Below, one piece after another: positions 1 to 7,500 of a stretch of DNA of 27,906 nt (positions are counted from its first letter, which is position 1; each line of letters opens with the position of its first letter). Under the pieces are notes generated by a model. That model was given only the letters and a program-made list of their open reading frames with translations, had not been told where the DNA came from and ran no database searches. This DNA comes from a virus. The stretch spans positions 1-27,906 of IMG/VR virus record IMGVR_UViG_3300032116_001062; one strand, 5' to 3'. A program made the translations under genes and the position numbers.

Positions 1-2
1 AT

Positions 3-230
3 ATGTCAGTAGAAGTCTTGCCTAAGTTCGATCCAAAGGCGGAACAGCCAGAAAATACAGTATTAGTAAGAATGACTAGAGATAACTTTAGGTATGATAT
101 TATGGGATTTACGTTCACAAAAGAACATCCATTTATTGCAATGAGTAACGAAACAGCTCAAGAAATTTTTGATAAGGAGGAGGGCTTTAGATTAGCAACT
201 CCAAGGGAAGTCCAGGAGTACTACAACTAG
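3..230 (+). CDS. Small conserved phage protein upstream of the head-tail connector (function unknown)
   Basis: A 75-residue protein with no signal peptide or membrane segment. The C-terminal half (HPF, then A-E-I-F, then GFR-A-P-EV-EYY) has the compact look of a small conserved virion-module protein. It lies 13 nt before the connector gene, where small accessory head genes commonly sit just after the capsid gene. That position is the only hint to function. The ATG is 2 nt from the left edge of the window, so an upstream start cannot be excluded. It is not recognised as a named family. Confidence 0.7.
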   Translation: MSVEVLPKFDPKAEQPENTVLVRMTRDNFRYDIMGFTFTKEHPFIAMSNETAQEIFDKEEGFRLATPREVQEYYN

Positions 231-243
231 TCTAGCCTTTTAA

Positions 244-1224
244 ATGGCAGAGATATTAATAAATTCACAATCTCCAATAACGCACAGCGTATTTTGGAAC
301 GGAGACCTGGTTCAGGCTGATTCTCTTCCAACAGTAAAGCTGTTTGACGTTACTGATGACCCAGCAATATCTCCTTCAATTAGTCCAACACAAATATTAG
401 CTGTACTTAATTCAGTTGCAGATGAAAATAATCCTGGAACATATGTAGTGTATATTCCTTATTCTTATACTAGCAGAAACAGAACTTTAAGACTTCAGTG
501 GGAATATCAAGTCAATGGAACTAACGTTGCCAGAAAAGATGAAGTTTATGTAGTCACCCCATATGTAGATTTTAACCATGTTCAGGATTTAGGATTTAGC
601 ACTGATTCTTCTGATCCAAATTACAAATCTTATAAAGAATTGATAAGAGCAGAAAAATATGCAAGAAAACAAATAGAGCAGTACACTGGACAAAAATTTT
701 ATCTATATGATGATCTATATGTGGTTTATGGCTATGGATCAGATATCCTTCCAGTTCCAGCAAAGATTAATCAGGTTCACGAACTTTATGCAAGGGATAT
801 ACTTTTAATAGATAACATAAATGAAATTAATAACTGGAACTATCCAGTTGAGATTTCTGAGAGCGGATATGGAATTAAAATTAATAGAGCAGGTCAGTTA
901 GATAATACTGTATATGTTGCAAATGGTCTAGTCCCTCCTAGCATACATGATTATTCTGGAGTATTTCAAGACGGAGTCCCATATAAAATTCAAGGCAGAT
1001 TTGGGTGGGATAACGTACCAGACAACGTAGAGCTTGCTGCAATAGAATTAATGAAAGACTATTTTTCTAAAGATACTATGTGGAGAAATAAGTATGTAAA
1101 GTCTATCTCAACATTTGACTGGGACTTTGAATATACAGGAGAAGCATATGCTGGCACTGGTAACTCTTATGCAGATCGTCTTCTAGCAGAATATGTCTTA
1201 ACAACTAAAGTAGAGATTATATAA
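244..1224 (+). CDS. Head-tail connector (adaptor) protein
   Basis: A 326-residue protein likely to form the ring joining the portal to the neck. Residues from about 130 to 230 (LIRAEKYARKQIEQYTGQ, then a VVYGYGSDILPVP stretch) look like the helical core of gp6-type head-tail connectors, which typically opens with a helix ending in an IE-x-x-T/TG motif. About 100 residues of beta-rich sequence precede this core, which is longer than minimal connectors and may be an added Ig-like domain. The gene overlaps the next by one base (TAATG). No clear Shine-Dalgarno lies directly before the ATG; the nearest purine run (aggag, 214-218) is too far, so translation may be coupled to the upstream gene. Family assignment is by position and motif, not by alignment. 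Confidence 0.7.
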   Translation: MAEILINSQSPITHSVFWNGDLVQADSLPTVKLFDVTDDPAISPSISPTQILAVLNSVADENNPGTYVVYIPYSYTSRNRTLRLQWEYQVNGTNVARKDEVYVVTPYVDFNHVQDLGFSTDSSDPNYKSYKELIRAEKYARKQIEQYTGQKFYLYDDLYVVYGYGSDILPVPAKINQVHELYARDILLIDNINEINNWNYPVEISESGYGIKINRAGQLDNTVYVANGLVPPSIHDYSGVFQDGVPYKIQGRFGWDNVPDNVELAAIELMKDYFSKDTMWRNKYVKSISTFDWDFEYTGEAYAGTGNSYADRLLAEYVLTTKVEII

Positions 1225-1652
1225 TGAACAGCATCGTAGACTCTGTCTTGTCTATGAACTTAGATGTATATAGACAGTCTGAGATTCAAGATCCTGATAC
1301 AGGAGCAATAGTAAGAGAATGGAACTACTACAAAACTGTTCCATGTCATGCTAAGGGAGTAATTAGCAACTCTGCAACTACACGCTCTAGCGACAAACAA
1401 ATATTTTCAAATAAATATTTAAACGATCAAGTTATTCAGGTTAGAACCGCAGAAAAATTAACCGCCAGAGAAAAGGTTACAAACATTAGAGACTCTGAAG
1501 GCAACACAATATGGAATGAAATTAATTACCCAAATGAAACTCCAACAGTATTTGAGGTCATGGGAACAACACCAGTAACCGATCCATTTGGGCGTGTTAT
1601 TGCATACAACTCATCTATGAAGAGATCGGAGAACCAGCAAATTGGACAATAG
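1224..1652 (+). CDS. Probable head-closure (stopper) protein
   Basis: A 142-residue protein starting on the last base of the connector stop codon (TAATG). Its size, beta-rich composition and place directly after the connector fit the head-closure proteins (SPP1 gp16-like) that plug the neck after DNA packaging. Typical for such proteins is an opening of the form LDVYR...DPDTGA...REW, which is seen in residues 13-33. No catalytic motif is visible. The 3' end overlaps the next gene by 11 nt. The call is mostly from gene order. Confidence 0.6.
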   Translation: MNSIVDSVLSMNLDVYRQSEIQDPDTGAIVREWNYYKTVPCHAKGVISNSATTRSSDKQIFSNKYLNDQVIQVRTAEKLTAREKVTNIRDSEGNTIWNEINYPNETPTVFEVMGTTPVTDPFGRVIAYNSSMKRSENQQIGQ

Positions 1653-2424
1653 CGGACTACTGGTTCAAGCATCAAGCGGACTTGAAAGAATGATGTATTC
1701 AAATCAAAGCGGACCTTTAAAAGATAGCACAGTTGCTCAGATATCAGCATATGTATATTATGAAGCAGCAGTAATATCTAAACTTACAACTAACTCTCAA
1801 TTCAAAGCTTTATTCACAAAAACAATGTTTGATCAGATAAACACAGACTTTGGAAATTATATTGATGCACTTGCTAGATCAAAGCCTAAATCTTTACACC
1901 ATGTTTATGAATGGAAGAAGGCTGGAAATAAAACAGCAAGACTTTTTAAATTAAATAAAATATCAGAAGACGGACTATCATTTAGAGTCAATTATGAATT
2001 TATGCCTTCTCGATCTATGGTGCCTGCTCCAACTGGAAGACGCAGACATATGTTTGCAAATAAAGCTTCAGTAATGGAAGAAGGAAAGCCATTAGTTATT
2101 AGACCTAAAAATGCAGAAAGATTAGTTTTTGAGATTGATGGAGAAACAGTATTTATGCCTAAAGGTAAATCGGTAACGGTTAGACGACCTGGAGGATCTG
2201 CCTCTACTAATCAATTCACACTTGCACACTCAAGATTTTTTAGCGGAAGACTGGTAAATGAGTCAATTAAGAAGTCTGGATTTCAAAAGATATTTAACTC
2301 AAGCATTACCAAAGCTCTTAGCGTCCCTTCTAATATTAAGAAGGTTCAGTATTCCTTTTCTCCAAACCTAATTAGATCTCAGGCAGATGCCGCATTAACC
2401 GCTTCATTTGGAGGTGCACTATGA
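1642..2424 (+). CDS. Neck / tail-completion protein
   Basis: A 260-residue protein in the position of HK97 gp10-type neck proteins, between head closure and tail terminator. The chosen start is TTG at 1642: a purine-rich ggagaa at 1628-1633 lies at a normal distance, and the resulting 11-nt overlap with the previous gene is typical of this cluster. The first ATGs (1690, 1693) would drop 16 or 17 residues and lack a comparable ribosome binding site. The sequence is rich in basic residues (for example TGRRRHMF near residue 132) and has no membrane segment. Functional assignment is by gene order only. Confidence 0.55.
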   Translation: MDNSGLLVQASSGLERMMYSNQSGPLKDSTVAQISAYVYYEAAVISKLTTNSQFKALFTKTMFDQINTDFGNYIDALARSKPKSLHHVYEWKKAGNKTARLFKLNKISEDGLSFRVNYEFMPSRSMVPAPTGRRRHMFANKASVMEEGKPLVIRPKNAERLVFEIDGETVFMPKGKSVTVRRPGGSASTNQFTLAHSRFFSGRLVNESIKKSGFQKIFNSSITKALSVPSNIKKVQYSFSPNLIRSQADAALTASFGGAL

Positions 2425-2933
2425 CAGCTAATTATAAATTAGATGCGATGCTAGAGCTTCGTAAATATCTATGGAAAGAGTTATATACCCGCAACATATT
2501 TGATGAGGAAGAGTACTGGTCAGATAATTTAAATGAGAATATAATTCCAATTATTCCAGTTCAGCAAGCAGCCGAAATGAATCAGTTCTTGAGCGGAAAG
2601 AAACATATTGTCTATGACAAGATAGGGTTATCATACGAAGATAATTGGCTCATCTGCTGTGAGCAGGTAATGTTTACCTTATACTCCACATCTGTAGCCG
2701 AAATAAATGAGATAAGAAATTACATGACAGATGAGTTTAGAAGGATGGATGAGTCTGCTAGGGATATCAATAGATGGACAGGATTGTCAGATAAATTTAA
2801 ATTCCACAGCATTTGGGTGGCAGATATATCTCCAACCGCCCCATCAGAAGAGCTTCAGGGATTCTTTTCCGCAGAGGTCATATTAGAGGTCAAGTATTCT
2901 AGAATTACAGATGAGGTAGGCAGGTTCCTTTAG
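2421..2933 (+). CDS. Probable tail terminator protein
   Basis: A 170-residue protein overlapping the previous gene by four bases (ATGA), with a good ribosome binding site (ggaggt, 2410-2415). It is the last gene before the major tail protein, the usual place for the protein that caps the tail tube and docks it to the head. A YDKIGLSYEDNWLICCEQVMFTLYS region around residues 70-95 followed by alternating polar and hydrophobic strands fits the alpha/beta fold of tail terminators. A possible intrinsic terminator overlaps its stop codon, suggesting the connector operon ends here. Confidence 0.6.
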   Translation: MTANYKLDAMLELRKYLWKELYTRNIFDEEEYWSDNLNENIIPIIPVQQAAEMNQFLSGKKHIVYDKIGLSYEDNWLICCEQVMFTLYSTSVAEINEIRNYMTDEFRRMDESARDINRWTGLSDKFKFHSIWVADISPTAPSEELQGFFSAEVILEVKYSRITDEVGRFL

Positions 2934-2950
2934 GGTTTGCCTTTTTACCT
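2914..2950 (+). terminator. Possible intrinsic terminator at the end of the connector operon
   Basis: AGGCA (2918-2922) pairs with TGCCT (2938-2942), extended inward by G-T wobbles and a TCC/GGG pairing around a TTTA loop; five T follow from 2942 to 2946. Flanking AGGTA (2914-2918) and TACCT (2946-2950) can extend the base. It straddles the stop codon of the upstream gene. Wobbles and a short T run make it weaker than the terminator at 3788-3813. Confidence 0.4.
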
Positions 2951-3013
2951 ATTATGGAATAAACTTATCCTAAGAGGAAAGAAGCCTAGCCAGCTTTAAT
3001 TTAAGATTTTAAC

Positions 3014-3029
3014 ATATATATATATATAT
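3014..3029. repeat. (AT)8 dinucleotide tract in the leader of the major tail protein gene
   Basis: Eight AT units lie just upstream of the ribosome binding site of the major tail protein gene, inside the 120-nt gap 2934-3053. The tract could serve as a -10 or upstream element, but no convincing -35 box was seen. Apart from the possible terminator at its left end, the tract and the binding site, nothing else was seen in the gap. Confidence 0.6.
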
Positions 3030-3053
3030 TGAAATATAGGAGGTAAGAAAACT

Positions 3054-3761
3054 ATGGCACAATCCGTAGGTAATGCTAAAAATATTCTCGTCGGTGCATC
3101 TCCGTTGTTCTTGTCAACAATTGACGTTAACGACTCAGATTACATCACAAACGCAGAAGCAGGCGTAGCAATTGCATCAGGCGCAGGAACAGTAGGCGTC
3201 CCAGCATTTGCAACAGGCGTATCATACACATCAACACTAAATGCTGTTGATCAGGAAGCAGGAAAGTTTGGATATCGTAACGTTGGTTTTACTAACAACG
3301 GTCTTCAGATCACCTATAACCCAACATACGATTCAGTAACCGTTGACCAGTTGCTTGATACAGCTAAGCTGTTCAAGTCTGCGATGGAAGTTATGATTGC
3401 AACAGAAATGTCAGAAGGTACTCTCGAGAATATCGCAGCAGTATTTGGACAGGCAGCATCAACTCTTTCAACAACAGGAACTGGAACAGGAAAGAAAGAC
3501 ACTCTCGGTCTAGAGGCAGGTGCACTTGGTGCAGCTCCAACAGAGCGTCAGCTAATTGCAGTTGGACAGGCTCCAACAGCGTCTTCAACAACATCTGAGC
3601 GTGTATATTATGCACGTCGTGTATTGTCAGTACAACAGTCACAATTCTCACTTGCTCGTACAACTCCAACCACATTCCCAGTAACATTCCGTCTTCTACC
3701 AGATGCTGCTTATGCAGGATCTGAATACGGTAAGATTATTGACCGTGTCTTGGTAGCATAA
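3054..3761 (+). CDS. Major tail (tube) protein
   Basis: A 235-residue protein that should polymerise into the tail tube. It follows the terminator-like gene and precedes the frameshifted chaperones and tape measure, the canonical place for the tube protein. The sequence is small-residue and Thr/Ser/Ala-rich, with a GLQITYNPTYDSVTVDQLLD core typical of tube proteins. Translation starts at ATG 3054 behind a near-perfect ribosome binding site (aggaggt, 3039-3045). It is set apart as its own unit, with a 120-nt leader before it and a strong terminator after it. All eight arginines are encoded by CGT, unlike the AGA-rich flanking genes, which fits high expression. Confidence 0.85.
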   Translation: MAQSVGNAKNILVGASPLFLSTIDVNDSDYITNAEAGVAIASGAGTVGVPAFATGVSYTSTLNAVDQEAGKFGYRNVGFTNNGLQITYNPTYDSVTVDQLLDTAKLFKSAMEVMIATEMSEGTLENIAAVFGQAASTLSTTGTGTGKKDTLGLEAGALGAAPTERQLIAVGQAPTASSTTSERVYYARRVLSVQQSQFSLARTTPTTFPVTFRLLPDAAYAGSEYGKIIDRVLVA

Positions 3762-3787
3762 TAGATTTAATTTATTAGCTATTCTGT

Positions 3788-3813
3788 AAAACCCCCAATT
3801 TATTGGGGGTTTT
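3788..3813 (+). terminator. Strong intrinsic terminator after the major tail protein gene
   Basis: A perfect 11-bp stem, AAAACCCCCAA (3788-3798) with TTGGGGGTTTT (3803-3813), around a four-base loop. The 3' arm ends in T4 and the 5' arm starts with A4, so it could terminate in both directions. It lies 27 nt after the stop codon. Confidence 0.9.
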
Positions 3814-3817
3814 ACGT

Positions 3818-3846
3818 TTGTATTAGTATATTCTTTTTAGTATAAT
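3818..3846 (+). promoter_or_regulatory. Putative promoter for the tail chaperone / tape measure unit
   Basis: A perfect -10 box TATAAT (3841-3846) with a weak -35 TTGTAT (3818-3823) at 17-bp spacing, placed just after the terminator. Transcription would begin near 3853, leaving a leader of about 24 nt that contains the aggagga ribosome binding site at 3864-3870. The -35 box matches consensus at only three positions. Confidence 0.55.
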
Positions 3847-3876
3847 GATTATGAATAGATCCTAGGAGGACCTAAA

Positions 3877-4209
3877 TTGGCAACAACAGTATATAACGTA
3901 GAAGAGGTACAGCTACAAAACGGACAGACCGTAAAGCTTAAGCCACTCTCAATTAAAGAACTTCGTAAGTTCATGATCGCAATCAAGAAAACTGGGGAGT
4001 CCCAGACAGAAGATGAAACTCTAAATATCCTAATTGATGCATGTGCAATTGCACTAGAAAAACAGTTACCAGAGTTGGTAGCAGACAGAGAAGCATTTGA
4101 AGATGCAATCGACGTTCCAACAATGAACCGCATTCTTGAAGTTTGCGGAGGAATTAAACTTGACGACCCAAACCTACTAGCGGCAGCGGTTCTGGCTGGT
4201 CAGAACTAG
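3877..4209 (+). CDS. Tail assembly chaperone, short form (lambda G-like)
   Basis: A 110-residue protein, the zero-frame product of the chaperone locus that coats the tape measure during tail assembly. The start is TTG 3877 with a strong ribosome binding site (aggagga, 3864-3870); an in-frame stop at 3856-3858 leaves no upstream alternative. Features seen are an acidic, helical body (LKPLSIKELRKFMIAI near residues 24-39) and a C-terminal LDDPNLLAAA segment. Gene order (tube protein, this gene, tape measure) and the frameshift signal near its 3' end support the call strongly. The stop codon at 4207-4209 lies inside the stem-loop of the frameshift element. Confidence 0.88.
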   Translation: MATTVYNVEEVQLQNGQTVKLKPLSIKELRKFMIAIKKTGESQTEDETLNILIDACAIALEKQLPELVADREAFEDAIDVPTMNRILEVCGGIKLDDPNLLAAAVLAGQN

Positions 4210-4541
4210 ACTTAGCCGCTTTAGAAGGAGAAGTTTTTCTTTTAGGACATTGGAAAAATTACGATGAACTTGAAGAAAGCTTATCAATGCCAGAACTTAT
4301 AAATACTTTAAAAGCTTTAAAGAAGAAAGATCACGAAGACAAAAAGTTCTTTGCATCTTTAAAGGGAGTAGAGATAGGTGACTATCAAGAAGATGGGAAC
4401 ACTGGTTCTAGTTTTGAAGAGATAGAGTTGAGAGCAGCAGGAATACATGCTAATCCCAACGATGTTGTTTCACTACAAGGAAGATTTGCAGCTCAGGCTG
4501 GATTCGGAATTGGAGAAGGACTAGGATACACAAAGGAGTAA
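3877..4541 (+). CDS. Tail assembly chaperone, long form made by -1 frameshift (lambda GT-like)
   Basis: The fusion joins 3877-4173 with 4173-4541 by re-reading one base, giving about 221 residues: 99 from the short form and 122 from the -1 frame. The -1 frame is closed by TGA at 4161-4163 and open from 4164, so the shift must fall after that; the heptamer at 4167-4173 sits exactly there. The extension begins PTSGSGSGWSELDLAALEGE and continues with GHWKNYDELEESLSMPELIN, a typical T-domain composition. The -1 frame has no ATG until 4287, well inside the domain, so independent initiation is unlikely to yield the full domain. The stop at 4539-4541 is 11 nt before the tape measure gene. Confidence 0.88.
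4167..4220 (+). promoter_or_regulatory. Programmed -1 ribosomal frameshift element
   Basis: The slippery heptamer C CCA AAC (4167-4173) is read in the correct zero frame. After a 5-nt spacer (4174-4178), AGCGGC (4179-4184) can pair with GCCGCT (4215-4220), enclosing a second hairpin GTTCTG (4189-4194) with CAGAAC (4201-4206) around a six-base loop. The zero-frame stop lies within the structure. Confidence 0.88.
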
Positions 4542-4552
4542 CTTAAATATAA

Positions 4553-7500
4553 ATGGCTGAAGAAACAATTAGTACCCGAATAGTCGCTAATGCCGACTTC
4601 TCAGCCCTTATTGCCGATGTGCATAAGGTTACTGCCAGCCTATCTAAATTACAAGAACAATTAGCTAACTCTAATAAGATGATGGCAAATCAGATTGCCG
4701 TCATGAACAGGTCTTTTGCGGACACTCTAAGAAGCACAGGCCAGTTCTCCACACACTTTGTAAGCCTACAATCAGATGTAGAAAAATTTGGTAAAAATCT
4801 AGATGGCGGAAAATTAAAGTTAAATCAATACTTTAATACATTTAGAGATCATGCTAGAACATCTGGCGGACTTATAAGAGAGTTAGCAAAACAGCAAGTA
4901 GCCTTACAGAACTCAGTATTACAACCGCTAGGCAGAAACGCACAAGGACTAATGCAGTTCAATGTGCATGTTCCAAGAGGGCTAGATGAAGTAAAAAATA
5001 AATCAGCAATACTAAGACAGGAAATGCAAATTCTGAATAAGGTTATTCAGGATGGTGCAACTGGACTTATTAACTGGGGTAAAAATACTCAGTGGGCAGG
5101 TCGTCAGTTAACAGTCGGATTAACTGTTCCTCTTGTAGCATTTGGAGCACAAGCTGCTAAAGCATTTAGAGAAGCAGACCAGGAGCTAGTTCGTTTAACT
5201 AAGGTTTATGGAGATGTTGCAGGAACATCAGCAGCAGAACTAGGCAGAGTTAGAAAAGAAGTATCTGCTACAGCAAAAGAAATTTCTTCGGCGATGGGTG
5301 TTTCATTTAAAGAAACTATTGGACTTGCGGCTGATATTGCAGCAACTGGTAAAACTGGAGATGAGCTATTAGGCTCAATTAAAGAAACAACAAGACTTGC
5401 AGTACTTGGTGAAGTAGACAGACAAGAAGCCATGAAAGCAACATTGGCTATTCAGTCTGCATTTAAACAAAATACAGATGAGCTTTCACAATCAATTAAC
5501 TTTCTTAACGCAGTTGAAAACCAAACTTCTACAACTCTTAACGATTTAGTAGAAGCTATTCCAAAAGCTGGTCCAGTAATTCAAGGATTAGGCGGAAGTG
5601 TACAGGATCTTGCACTATATCTAACTGCTATGCGTGAAGGTGGTATTAATGCATCAGAAGGTGCAAATGCTTTAAAGTCAGCCCTTGCATCTTTAATTAA
5701 CCCAACAGATGTTGCCGTAGGTAAATTTCAATCATTAGGTATAGATCTTTTAGGAATTGTAAATAATAACGCTGGTAATCTAACTGGCACATTGATGGCT
5801 CTGCAAGGAGCATTAGACAACTTAGATCCGCTTCAAAAACAACAGGCAATCGAGCAATTGTTTGGTAAGTTCCAGTTCTCAAGACTTAACGCTTTGTTTG
5901 AAAACTTAGGAAGACAAGGAAGCCAGACTTTACAAGTATTAGATCTCATGAAAGCATCTACTGGAGAACTAGCCTCTGTGGCAGACCGAGAGTTGGCGGC
6001 AGTAACAGAATCAGCATCTGGTAAATACCGTAGAGCGATAGAAAGTTTAAGAGCGTCATTAGCTGAAGTTGGAGAACAGTTCCTTCAGATTAATACAGTT
6101 TTAATTCAAGTTATTGACAAGGTTGTCCAGTTTGCTAATAATCTTCCAGGACCAGTAAAACAAGTACTGGCCTTGGCTGGAGGATTTACAGCAATCATTG
6201 GACCAGTAATTATGTTAACTGGTGTACTTGCTAACTTCTTCGGCTATTTGCTAAAGGGCGCATTTGCCATGAAGTCATTCCTTAAGGGTGGAGAGGGATG
6301 GAAATATTTAACTCCAGAAATGTTGGCGGCAGAAAAAGCTGGAAGATTAGTTGAACAATCATTTTATAGCGATGCCAAAGCAGCGGCGGTACTACAACAG
6401 GCACTTAGAAACCTTCTAGATGAATTTGCATTACTAGAAGCAAAAGCAAAATCAGGAGCAATGTCAGTCAATCCAGCAGTATCAACAATGGCTGGAAGCA
6501 TGATAGTAGGCGGACAAAGAATAGTAAATCCACAGCATCCTCTCGCAGGTGAACAAGGAACAAGAGCAAGTTCTCATATGGTTCCAAGATCTGGCATGAG
6601 CGAAGCACAGAGATTACAACAAACAATGTTTGGTATGGTTCCAGGATCAATTCCTGTAAATCAAAGAATCGGCCAGAACCCACAAATTTATATGAACGAG
6701 CCTTTGCCAAACGTACCTGGCCTAACAACAATTAAGGGTGTATCAACAGGTATTGTTTCTGGCGAAGCCGCTAGGTGGCATGCAATGATGGCTACTCTTG
6801 GTATGCAGTCAAAGGCAGAAATTGAAACATTAAAGAAAACAATAGCAGCAACTGGAACTGTAAGCAAAGAATTTATGATGCAGTTTGACGATATTCTACC
6901 AGTTGTTTCAAGACTTACAGACAATGCCGCAAGAGAGTCTGCAATGATTGTAGCAGAACTTCGTGCAGGTAAGTTAACAGTAGAGGCTGCTAGAGCAAAG
7001 ATTGTAGCACTTAATCTGCAAACTGAGCAAATGATTGCTTCTTCTGTTTCCGCCTCGGCGGCTTCAATGGGAAGAACAATTAATCCAACAATGGTTCCTA
7101 CATTAAATCAACCAGTTGTAGATCCTACTGGTAAGTCTAATATGAGAGAGCTATTTAAAAAAGGTAAGACAAGAGATTTTATTAATAGAATTGCTGGCGT
7201 ACTTGGAGTAAGAACATCTGGCGCTGGATATAACGTTGAGACAACTATACCTAAAAAGTTTAATAGGGGAAACATTGTTCCAGGATCTGGAAATACAGAC
7301 ACTGTTCCTGCAATGCTTACCCCTGGAGAGTTTGTTGTAAATAAAGAAGCAACTCAAAAAAATAGACCTTTGCTAGAAGCAATAAATAGTAGCACTCAGG
7401 GTGGCCTTGCTACAGTTGGAAGAGGCAATTATGGAAAGACCTCTGTCATGGCTGATTATAGTAGCAGTGATTTAGATATGCTATATCAATATTTAGATAA

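Noticed and set aside
2934-3053. Search for a promoter before the major tail protein gene
   Set aside because: The (AT)8 tract offers many -10-like strings but no -35 box was convincing, so only the repeat is listed.
3391-3687. 98-residue open frame on the minus strand within the major tail protein gene
   Set aside because: It is antisense to a gene with strong ribosome binding site and clear family position, and has a Leu-rich composition typical of reverse-strand shadows.
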